Shown here in pieces: positions 54,500-60,794 of a stretch of 60,794 bases of DNA. The notes under the pieces are model-generated. The model saw nothing but the letters and a program-made list of their open reading frames with translations. It had not been told where the DNA came from and ran no database searches. The stretch's first letter is position 1; every line of letters starts with the position of its first letter. The translations under genes and the position numbers were made by a program. Origin of the DNA: Bacteroidales bacterium (GTDB taxonomy: Bacteria > Bacteroidota > Bacteroidia > Bacteroidales > UBA3824); NCBI GenBank assembly GCA_017541145.1, contig JAFXZT010000071.1:1-60794 (forward strand), written 5' to 3'.

Positions 54500-55087
54500 A
54501 TGAGTCCAAGTCAACCGATACCAATTAACGTCCCTCTCGGTAGTGAAATTGATATCTTTATAGCAATATTGGTGATAGTAGGAGTCGTTTTAGGATTACG
54601 TCGCGGCGTAATAGTAGAATGTATCAGCATGTTTGCCGTATTGGTGATATTAACAATTAGCGTTAATATATCCAAATTATGTTACACTGAGATGTTGATA
54701 AATGGCAGTATCATTGCTGATTTGATAGCTATGATATTAATGACAATATTGTTTATATTAGGTTTGATATTTGTAGTAAGCAGAGTAAACTTCTATACAA
54801 TGAAAGCTGTAGCCGGAACTGTGGCGGGACCTATTTACAAATATTTAGGAGCATTTTTCGGCGGTTTGAAATTCTATTTTATATCAGCTGTATTTCTTGT
54901 ATCATTATTTACAGTTGACAAATATTCAAAATTTTTACCTGACTCGGCCAGAGATTCTCAACTTTCAAGAGGAAGTATTTGGATTGTAACATCTATTTTC
55001 CCATATTTGCAAATGGACAAATGGAAAGAACCTCACCAGTTTGATCGTCCTCCCGACTCCAATAATAATACCGAACCAACTAATTAA
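54500..55087 (+). CDS. CvpA family membrane protein
   Basis: 195 residues with four membrane helices (about 17-37, 42-62, 72-95, 115-140) in the CvpA layout: the helix 1 loop reads GLRRGVIVECISMFAVL, matching the family's G-x-x-x-G-x-x-x-E pattern. CvpA was found through colicin V production and now is linked to envelope homeostasis; its molecular activity is unknown. The C-terminal tail is soluble, Pro/Asn-rich and ends in EPTN. The S1-domain gene follows after 19 bp. Confidence 0.8.
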   Translation: MSPSQPIPINVPLGSEIDIFIAILVIVGVVLGLRRGVIVECISMFAVLVILTISVNISKLCYTEMLINGSIIADLIAMILMTILFILGLIFVVSRVNFYTMKAVAGTVAGPIYKYLGAFFGGLKFYFISAVFLVSLFTVDKYSKFLPDSARDSQLSRGSIWIVTSIFPYLQMDKWKEPHQFDRPPDSNNNTEPTN

Positions 55088-55106
55088 AAAAATATATATT
55101 ACCATT

Positions 55107-55937
55107 ATGATAGAAATCGGATATACCAACAAGATGACAGTAACAAGACTCACTCAAAACGGTGCTTACCTCGACGGTGAAGATCTTGGCGAAATATTAT
55201 TACCAAACAAATTTGTAACTCCCGAAATAAAAGCAGGTGCTCAGATTGATGCTTTTGTATATTTGGACAGCGAAGACCGCCTTGTAGCTACTATACAGCA
55301 TCCGTATACAGAAATCAATCATTTTGCATATCTTGAATGTGTACAAAACACACAACTTGGTGCATTTATGTATTGGGGACTTGATAAAGATTTGCTTGTA
55401 CCAAAATCAGAACAAAAAGATAAATTCCTTGTAGGAAAAAAATATTTTGTATACGTATATCTTGATGAGGCATCGCAACGAATAGTAGCATCACAACGAC
55501 TCAGCAAATTCCTTTCTGACCGTGATCCTGATTATTTGCCGGGCGATAAGTGTGACATCTTTGTTGCTAACGAAACTGAAATCGGTTACAAAGTAATTGT
55601 TGACAATTCTCATTGGGGAATGATTTACAAAACAGAACTATTCCGACCTGTAAAACCCGGTGATTATACATACGCATACGTAAAAAAAGTTCGTGACGAC
55701 ATGCGAATTGATATGATGCTTGAAAAAAGCAGTGTAAAAATTGTTGACGCTACCGAACAAGAAATATATCAACGTATCAAAGAAAACGGAGGATTATTAC
55801 CTCTCAACGACAAATCAAGCCCGGAAGAAATTTTCAATGAGTTTGGTATCAGCAAGAAAATCTTCAAAAAAGCTGTTGGAGGATTATACAAATCCCGTTT
55901 AATAGAAATTACCGAACAAGGATTGAAATTGGTATAA
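55107..55937 (+). CDS. CvfB-like S1-domain RNA-binding protein
   Basis: 276 residues from the ATG at 55107; a longer open frame from 55041 overlaps cvpA and lacks homology. The protein has the CvfB order: an N-terminal S1-like barrel (1-65, GYTNKMTVTRLTQNGAYLDG), a second S1 (70-140, LGAFMYWGLDKDLLVPKSEQ), a third barrel (about 150-215), and a C-terminal winged helix (225-276, LPLNDKSSPEEIFNEFGISKK). CvfB binds RNA and affects virulence gene expression in staphylococci; here a general post-transcriptional role is inferred. It probably shares a transcript with cvpA. Confidence 0.9.
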   Translation: MIEIGYTNKMTVTRLTQNGAYLDGEDLGEILLPNKFVTPEIKAGAQIDAFVYLDSEDRLVATIQHPYTEINHFAYLECVQNTQLGAFMYWGLDKDLLVPKSEQKDKFLVGKKYFVYVYLDEASQRIVASQRLSKFLSDRDPDYLPGDKCDIFVANETEIGYKVIVDNSHWGMIYKTELFRPVKPGDYTYAYVKKVRDDMRIDMMLEKSSVKIVDATEQEIYQRIKENGGLLPLNDKSSPEEIFNEFGISKKIFKKAVGGLYKSRLIEITEQGLKLV

Positions 55938-55998
55938 GAAAAAAAATACGAAAAAAATAATTCATTTTCAAATCATTTTGCAACTATAAAGTAAAATT

Positions 55999-56724
55999 AT
56001 GAAGGTCGTAGACAACTCCACAGAACAGTTTACACTGTCGATGTTGGACAATATTTCATCTATTATTGTCAAAAAATATATCCGATGTCAATACATCAGT
56101 CCGGATGATTTTGACGATTATGCACAGACACTCAGAACACGTTATTTGGCTAACAAGGAAAAAATTGAAGGCAAATTCAAAGGAGATTCCCAGCCGAAAA
56201 CATACATGTCTGCCGTGTTGATGAATATGATGAAAGAAGAACTCAGATCCAGCACCAAATACAAGAAACGTACGGCCGAATTTGAAAAGGTAGCGGTAAA
56301 ACAAGGCGACGAAGATAATTCTATCTCACCCGAAAATCGTACTGTTATTGAAAACGAAAAAAAACATCTTCAGAGAGTATTTTTAACATTGGGGAAAGAA
56401 AGAGCAAAAATTCTTATGTGTTGTAAAATGGTTTTTAAAATTAAAGTAACCGACAAAGATTTTGAAGAATATCTTGACGGTAGGCCTTCCAATGGTGCCG
56501 AAAATTATTTGACATTTTCGGAAGACGACCAGAGCAAAGATATTTATCAAAAACTCTGTATGATTACAAACCTTGTGGAAAACAAAGAAAACAAATCCGA
56601 CGCAATAAGATTGTGGCTCAACAAAAAAATCGAGGAAAAAATACTCCCGAGGCTTAATTCCAACCATGTATCCAAGTATGACATGGAAACTTTCGGGATA
56701 CTGTTGGAAGCAACATATTATTAA
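55999..56724 (+). CDS. Divergent sigma-70-like protein
   Basis: 241 residues, cytoplasmic. The first 100 residues resemble region 2 of ECF-type sigma factors: helices around SIIVKKYIRCQYIS and then KFKGDSQPKTYMSAVLMNMMKEELRSSTKYKKR, a G-x-S-x-x-x-x-Y-L-x-x-x-x-x-N-x-x-x-D/E-x-x-R-like core. A region 4 helix-turn-helix is not obvious; residues 130-240 include TLGKERAKILMCCKMVFKIKV and a long acidic stretch. It could be a sigma factor with a diverged promoter-binding part or a sigma-like adaptor. A membrane protein with anti-sigma layout follows by 22 bp, which supports the sigma reading. Confidence 0.55.
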   Translation: MKVVDNSTEQFTLSMLDNISSIIVKKYIRCQYISPDDFDDYAQTLRTRYLANKEKIEGKFKGDSQPKTYMSAVLMNMMKEELRSSTKYKKRTAEFEKVAVKQGDEDNSISPENRTVIENEKKHLQRVFLTLGKERAKILMCCKMVFKIKVTDKDFEEYLDGRPSNGAENYLTFSEDDQSKDIYQKLCMITNLVENKENKSDAIRLWLNKKIEEKILPRLNSNHVSKYDMETFGILLEATYY

Positions 56725-56736
56725 TCTTAATAAAAC

Positions 56737-56741
56737 GGAGG
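56737..56741 (+). promoter_or_regulatory. Strong Shine-Dalgarno (GGAGG) before the anti-sigma-like gene
   Basis: GGAGG with 5-nt spacing to the ATG at 56747. Such consensus sites are rare in this window, where most starts have only A-rich leaders, and it fixes this start over the longer open frame from 56666. Confidence 0.7.
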
Positions 56742-56746
56742 ATACC

Positions 56747-57409
56747 ATGAAAGAATTAGATCACAATCAGAAAGCAAGATTAGCCGATTACCTTAACGGT
56801 AGAACGGTAGATCTTACTGACGAAGAATTAAATATGCTTGCCGAGGATGATGAACTCGCCAACGAATGCTTGATGATAGCCGAAGTAGCTGATGATGCTC
56901 AGACTGCACAAGTAAAAAAAGAAGTCAAAACTTTCAGAATGAATCTTGTGTGGATTTCGGTTGCGGCTTGTTTAGTATTCGGAGTTTTGGTGGCTGTTTT
57001 TCACAACGACAATTCGCAAACTCCGTCAGTGGCTGTTATGCAGCAAGATATTACACAAAAAGGTTACAACGAGCTGTCTTCAGCCTCAAGGTTTCAGACC
57101 GCTTCTGTAAAAGGCGATTTCTTTTCTGCAAGACCCGACGTAGCTTTTGATATAGAACCCGCTCAACAAGACAAAGTTACTGACAACGATATTGTAAAAG
57201 TATTTGTTTCTGAAAACGCAAATCCTATATACGAAACCAAAGTTATTTCTAAAAAGGTAAAAGACAAAACTACCAAAAAAGTAAAAAAAGTTAAGATGGT
57301 AAAATTCGCTGACGGATTTGCTCAAGGCGTATATTCTTACAAAATTTATCATGACAACAACATCGTTGACAGAGGCGGATTTATGATAGGAGAAGAAGAC
57401 GCTAAATAA
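56747..57409 (+). CDS. Single-pass membrane protein, anti-sigma-like
   Basis: 220 residues. The N-terminal 60 residues are an acidic helical segment (LADYLNGRTVDLTDEELNML), of the kind found in the cytoplasmic part of anti-sigma factors, though with no zinc-binding HxxxCxxC. A membrane helix follows at about 65-84 (NLVWISVAACLVFGVLVAVF). The outside part (85-220) is unrecognised, with a Lys-rich beta strand block (KVISKKVKDKTTKKVKKVK) and an end FADGFAQGVYSYKIYHDN. It follows the sigma-like gene by 22 bp. Anti-sigma function is inferred from context and topology only. Confidence 0.6.
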   Translation: MKELDHNQKARLADYLNGRTVDLTDEELNMLAEDDELANECLMIAEVADDAQTAQVKKEVKTFRMNLVWISVAACLVFGVLVAVFHNDNSQTPSVAVMQQDITQKGYNELSSASRFQTASVKGDFFSARPDVAFDIEPAQQDKVTDNDIVKVFVSENANPIYETKVISKKVKDKTTKKVKKVKMVKFADGFAQGVYSYKIYHDNNIVDRGGFMIGEEDAK

Positions 57410-57421
57410 CTACAAAAAAAA

Positions 57422-57453
57422 TTTGTACCGTTATAAAAACTTTTATACATTTG
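57422..57453 (+). promoter_or_regulatory. Promoter of the TPR/WG-repeat gene (TTTG-N20-TACATTTG)
   Basis: Exact TTTG at 57422-57425 and exact TACATTTG at 57446-57453 with 20-bp spacing; the ATG is 67 bp downstream. The spacer contains TTATAAAAACTTTTATA, also found upstream of frr (27362-27378). Confidence 0.7.
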
Positions 57454-57520
57454 CTTGAACTCGTTTGAGTGGATGTATAAGAGTTTTTTTTTATTAAATA
57501 AAATTGATACTCAGATTATT

Positions 57521-59974
57521 ATGGAATTCAATTGGGAAGATTTCAAAAACGCGTACAAGAATGAACAAGAAGCACGTCAGGCTTTTGTTGCATTAAGTGA
57601 GAAAATAATGCAGCTAAGATACCCTGACTATACAATCAAAAATTCTGATGATATTACAGAAACCAATACCAAAAAAGATCATAGTTTAGGTAAAAAAGGT
57701 ATCATTTACTTGGCAAAGTATTTCTTGGACGGCGTTTCAAACTCCCGTAAAGGTCAGATCAGAAAATCTCTTAACGATAATCTGCCTTACATGAAGGCCA
57801 ACAAAATCACTCAATGGGTTTTGCTTTTGCCTTTAACCTTCACTTCAGAGGAAGAATCTTGGTGGGAAAACTGGTCGCTGAGAATTAAACAGGAAAACGG
57901 TATCAATCCTATTGTGATTTTGGGTAATCATGTAGATAAGTTCCCGGCGTCGATACCGGAACTCGTTGAAAAATACAAAATCGATCAACTCGGTTTTGAA
58001 AATCTTAAAGCCGTTTACGAAGCCAAAGCTAAAGCCGCTGCTCAAGAAGTGGACAGCGACGATGATGATTTGCTCGATTTCGGTTTCGATGACAGCGACA
58101 ACAAAGTTGAAAATACTTCTGAAACCGTTGCTACCCAAACAGTTGATACCAAAAACATCACTGCCGAAACAGTTCCCGGTACAGTAACTGTAAAAACCGA
58201 AACAGTTGAACAAAAAACCGTAGAATCTACTGTTGAAGAGCCTAAAACTCAGGCAGCTACTATCGATACATCTTCTATTACAGTGGATTCAGTTGAAACT
58301 GCGGCTCAAGATACTAAGTCAGAAGAAAAATCAGATAGTGATGTTACCGCCACTACAACTGTTACTACTACAACCACTACAGTAGAAACTACTGAAACAA
58401 AACCGGTAATAGATACAAGCAAAATATCTCAAATGATAGTAGATTCTGCAAAAGCAACTGTAGCTGCGATGCCGGCTCCGGCTGATAACGAATCAGAATC
58501 TAAGAAAACTGTTGCAACTGCTGCTACTTCCAAAAAAGAAGTAATTGCAGAGCCTACTCTTGATGAATTGGCTTATACAATAGATTTCAAAACTAAATTT
58601 GAAGCTCTCGAAACCGAAAAACTCGAACTTCCGGAAACTAAATCAAATAATCAACGCGCCGTATTTGACAAACGCCGTGATTTAAGCATTGTTACAAACT
58701 ATCTTAATGATTTTGTTTTCGGTGATTTATCACAGTTTAGCGGTAACGAATTGAAGAAAAAAGCAAATGTATATATCCTCAACGAACAATTCTCAAGAGG
58801 TTTGTACATTTTTGAATATGCAAATCACAAAGGTCTTATCGACGAGGCACTTCAATACGATTATCAGAAAGGCGTAGACGAATGTCTTTTCCAACTCAAT
58901 TTCAAATATTACATGATAAAAGGCGACCTTTTGTTTGCTCAGCGCGATTATATCAATGCTCATGAGTGTTATCAAAAGGCTCTCGAACTGAAAGAAGAGT
59001 TGAAAAACAAACTTACAAGCTCTTTGGAAGAAGAGTTAACTTATTATACATCAAGCACTATTGCAATTACCAAATCAATAGAACCGGATGTAAAAGTTTT
59101 GGAAGCAAACGCAGAATCATACCTTCAGATAGGTGATTTTACAACCGCAAAACAAAACTTTTCTTTGGCTCTTGATCTCGATCCTAACAATCAGGCATTG
59201 TTGAACAGATTCGATTTGGCAGATTACTTGGAATCGGGAACTACATTCAAATACAAATGGCTCAATTGGTTAGGAATATTCACCGCACCATGGTATTATT
59301 TCAGAGCCCGCAAGATAGACCCGACAATCAAAGAACTGTCAAAAGCCGAAAAACTTAGAAAACGTGCTATTTGGGGCGTTGTAGTAATCGCACTTATAAT
59401 ATTAGGTGCAGCATTATTATGGTGGTTGGCATGTCGTGTGGTAGAAACTGCAAGCGATGACAACAATATTCGTGTAGTTTCTACAGCAACTCCGCTTTCA
59501 TTACAAATCAGCAAAGGCGATTATTATATGAGCAAAATATCAGCAGAAAATCCGCATTTCATCGATTCGGCAATTGCTGCTTACGAACGCGCTCTCAGAA
59601 TCGACAATACTGATACAGTAGCAGAAAACGGATTCCAAAAAGCTACTATCGAAAGAGCTAACTATATAACAAGAGTTCAACAAGATATCACTACCGACAG
59701 TGCGCAATACTTCCTGAGTATGCGTCGTCCTACCGAGGGATTGAGATTGTTTAAATACAAATACGATCAAAACGATCCGTCAAAAGGTAAATTCGGCTAC
59801 GTTGATACAAATGGTATCGTTAAGATTGCTCCGATGTTCGATTTCAATTACCGTACTATGGACGAACAAGGCGAAACATTCTACAACGGACGTGCTAAAG
59901 TTTGTTTGAAAGTTGGTCAAAGCGATACTGTTTACTTCTATATCGACCAATACGGTAACAAGATTAACGAATAA
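57521..59974 (+). CDS. Membrane protein with unrecognised N-terminal domain, TPRs and WG-type repeats
   Basis: 817 residues from the ATG at 57521; 22 further residues upstream are open but lie past the promoter's expected leader and look non-coding. Residues 1-165 form a globular domain with LGKKGIIYLAKYFLDG, KGQIRKSLND, and WVLLLPLTFTSEEESWWENW; this pattern reminds me of restriction-fold domains at the N-termini of bacterial conflict proteins, but the resemblance is weak. A Thr/Val/Asp-rich linker (167-346) with repeated TVETTE-type runs follows. TPR-like helices (about 403-570), a membrane helix (617-639), more TPR, and a C-terminal WG/KWG-type repeat (GKFGYVDTNGIVKIAPMFD) complete it. It probably scaffolds protein contacts across the membrane. 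Confidence 0.8.
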   Translation: MEFNWEDFKNAYKNEQEARQAFVALSEKIMQLRYPDYTIKNSDDITETNTKKDHSLGKKGIIYLAKYFLDGVSNSRKGQIRKSLNDNLPYMKANKITQWVLLLPLTFTSEEESWWENWSLRIKQENGINPIVILGNHVDKFPASIPELVEKYKIDQLGFENLKAVYEAKAKAAAQEVDSDDDDLLDFGFDDSDNKVENTSETVATQTVDTKNITAETVPGTVTVKTETVEQKTVESTVEEPKTQAATIDTSSITVDSVETAAQDTKSEEKSDSDVTATTTVTTTTTTVETTETKPVIDTSKISQMIVDSAKATVAAMPAPADNESESKKTVATAATSKKEVIAEPTLDELAYTIDFKTKFEALETEKLELPETKSNNQRAVFDKRRDLSIVTNYLNDFVFGDLSQFSGNELKKKANVYILNEQFSRGLYIFEYANHKGLIDEALQYDYQKGVDECLFQLNFKYYMIKGDLLFAQRDYINAHECYQKALELKEELKNKLTSSLEEELTYYTSSTIAITKSIEPDVKVLEANAESYLQIGDFTTAKQNFSLALDLDPNNQALLNRFDLADYLESGTTFKYKWLNWLGIFTAPWYYFRARKIDPTIKELSKAEKLRKRAIWGVVVIALIILGAALLWWLACRVVETASDDNNIRVVSTATPLSLQISKGDYYMSKISAENPHFIDSAIAAYERALRIDNTDTVAENGFQKATIERANYITRVQQDITTDSAQYFLSMRRPTEGLRLFKYKYDQNDPSKGKFGYVDTNGIVKIAPMFDFNYRTMDEQGETFYNGRAKVCLKVGQSDTVYFYIDQYGNKINE

Positions 59975-60012
59975 ACTTAATAATTATTTTTTTTCATTTT
60001 CATTTTTATTTT

Positions 60013-60054
60013 GACAGTCAGCACATCTAAACATTTGTTGACTGTCTTTTTTTT
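60013..60054 (+). terminator. Terminator of the TPR/WG-repeat gene
   Basis: Stem GACAGTCA / TGACTGTC (60013-60020 and 60039-60046) with an 18-nt loop and a T-run of about eight straight after it. Confidence 0.85.
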
Positions 60055-60102
60055 ATAATGGAGATGTCAAAAACATACACCTTATATATATAGTAAAAAA
60101 AA

Positions 60103-60687
60103 ATGAAACACATCATAATATTAATCATGATGTTGACAACAAATATAATAGTGTCAGCACAAAGTTTCAACGGAAACATCATCTTGGGTTTCAACGCCTC
60201 ACAAGTAGACGGTGACGAACAACAGGGATTCAAGAAAGCCGGTCTGAAAGGCGGTTTTACAGTTTCCGTACGCGATGAGGAAACATTGTCGTACGAATCG
60301 GGTTTGATTTTCTCCAACCGAGGCGCAAAAAAAGTAGAAAACGGTTACACTTATTTAAAAACAAGTTTCAACTATATTGAAGTTCCGGTATTGTTGAATA
60401 TCAAGTTTTTAGACCGTTATTATGCTACAATTGGATTATCTTACAACGCTTTGATGTCATCACGGATAACAGATGCTACGGGATATGTTGAAAAAAATTC
60501 AACATTTATGCGTGATCACGATGCCAATATTGTTGCCGGACTTAAAGTATCATTTGCCAACAGTTTGGAATTTAGAGTTACATACAACTATTCAATATTT
60601 TGTATCGCCGAAGACCAAAACAGCCGATTCTGGCGCAACAATCTGTTAGGTTTTACCCTTGTAAAAAAACTGTCATTCCGTAATTAA
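60103..60687 (+). CDS. Small outer-membrane beta-barrel protein (porin family)
   Basis: 194 residues with a signal peptide (MKHIIILIMMLTTNIIVSAQ). The rest follows the OMP_b-brl pattern common in Bacteroidetes: alternating hydrophobic strands such as GFTVSVRDEETLSYESGLIF, YIEVPVLLNIKF and YYATIGLSYNALM, the last strand being NNLLGFTLVKKLSFRN. These eight-stranded barrels are abundant; specific roles are mostly unknown. ubiX starts 12 bp downstream and may be co-transcribed. Confidence 0.85.
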   Translation: MKHIIILIMMLTTNIIVSAQSFNGNIILGFNASQVDGDEQQGFKKAGLKGGFTVSVRDEETLSYESGLIFSNRGAKKVENGYTYLKTSFNYIEVPVLLNIKFLDRYYATIGLSYNALMSSRITDATGYVEKNSTFMRDHDANIVAGLKVSFANSLEFRVTYNYSIFCIAEDQNSRFWRNNLLGFTLVKKLSFRN

Positions 60688-60699
60688 ACATCCCGAAAA

Positions 60700-60794
60700 A
60701 TGAAAATTGTAGTAGGAATCACCGGAGCAAGCGGCAGTATATATGCTCAGCGACTTATCAAATACCTGTCAGAAAGTCCCGAAGTAGAAAAAAT
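60700..60794 (+). CDS. ubiX: Flavin prenyltransferase UbiX, 5' part (cut by window end)
   Basis: Only the first 31 codons are present. MKIVVGITGASGSIYAQRL is the diagnostic N-terminus of UbiX/Pad1 flavoproteins, which prenylate FMN to make the cofactor for UbiD-type decarboxylases. The GASGS loop binds FMN phosphate. The reading frame is open to the last base. Confidence 0.9.
   Translation, partial: MKIVVGITGASGSIYAQRLIKYLSESPEVEK

Overview
The window is a 60.8 kb AT-rich chromosomal segment from a member of the Bacteroidetes, most likely the order Bacteroidales. Three things point there. Many genes are preceded by the Bacteroidetes -7 promoter box TAnnTTTG rather than by sigma-70 hexamers and strong Shine-Dalgarno sites. 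Several families typical of the phylum are present: DUF5686 with a carboxypeptidase-like N-terminus, DUF2723 glycosyltransferase, a RemB/Wzi-like barrel, and a Y_Y_Y/SpoIIE sensor. The housekeeping proteins also read as Bacteroidetes versions. The genus cannot be named from the sequence alone.

Layout. 1-390 holds short repeats and the tyrS terminator. 390-14546 is mostly core metabolism and information processing: tyrS, pheS, cyclophilin, a DASS transporter, nadB, a RemB/Wzi-like barrel, a WecA-type transferase, a degenerate SDR, ruvB, rnhB, asnA and metF. 14670-21520 carries two large signalling proteins (HAMP-GAF-PAS-hemerythrin; periplasmic-binding-protein-SpoIIE fusion) and an AAA/PD-(D/E)XK protein. 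21521-23230 is a decayed, repeat-rich stretch: a probable frameshifted gene, a 42-bp minisatellite, then tRNA-Leu(CAA). 23360-26980 has two flippase-like membrane proteins and two unrecognised secreted proteins. 26981-27438 contains a foldback (MITE-like) element. 27439-38989 returns to core functions (frr, pyrH, rpoN, U32 protein, Ldh-family oxidoreductase), with a 1250-residue Y_Y_Y-PAS-SpoIIE sensor and an aminotransferase-fold protein lacking its catalytic lysine.

39136-47295 is the most unusual part: four genes on the minus strand. Three of them (a membrane-spanning subtilisin-like protease, a membrane-spanning multi-Ig protein and a shorter soluble multi-Ig protein) share an N-terminal domain of about 110-140 residues that I do not recognise. 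The fourth is a membrane-anchored multi-Ig protein with a crystallin-like C-terminus. The three carry the shared domain without any signal peptide, and two then cross the membrane. This fits a sensor-adaptor domain in the cytoplasm coupled to protease and adhesive-type domains outside. I propose it as a candidate undescribed envelope system; the function is inference.

47544-60794 carries a DUF5686 outer-membrane protein, then a plus-strand run: DUF2723 glycosyltransferase, polysaccharide deacetylase, CvpA, a CvfB-like S1 protein. A second unusual set follows: a divergent sigma-like protein, a single-pass membrane protein with an anti-sigma-like layout, and an 817-residue protein with an N-terminal domain, acidic linker, TPRs, one membrane helix and WG-type repeats. 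The window ends with a small beta-barrel protein and the first 31 codons of ubiX.
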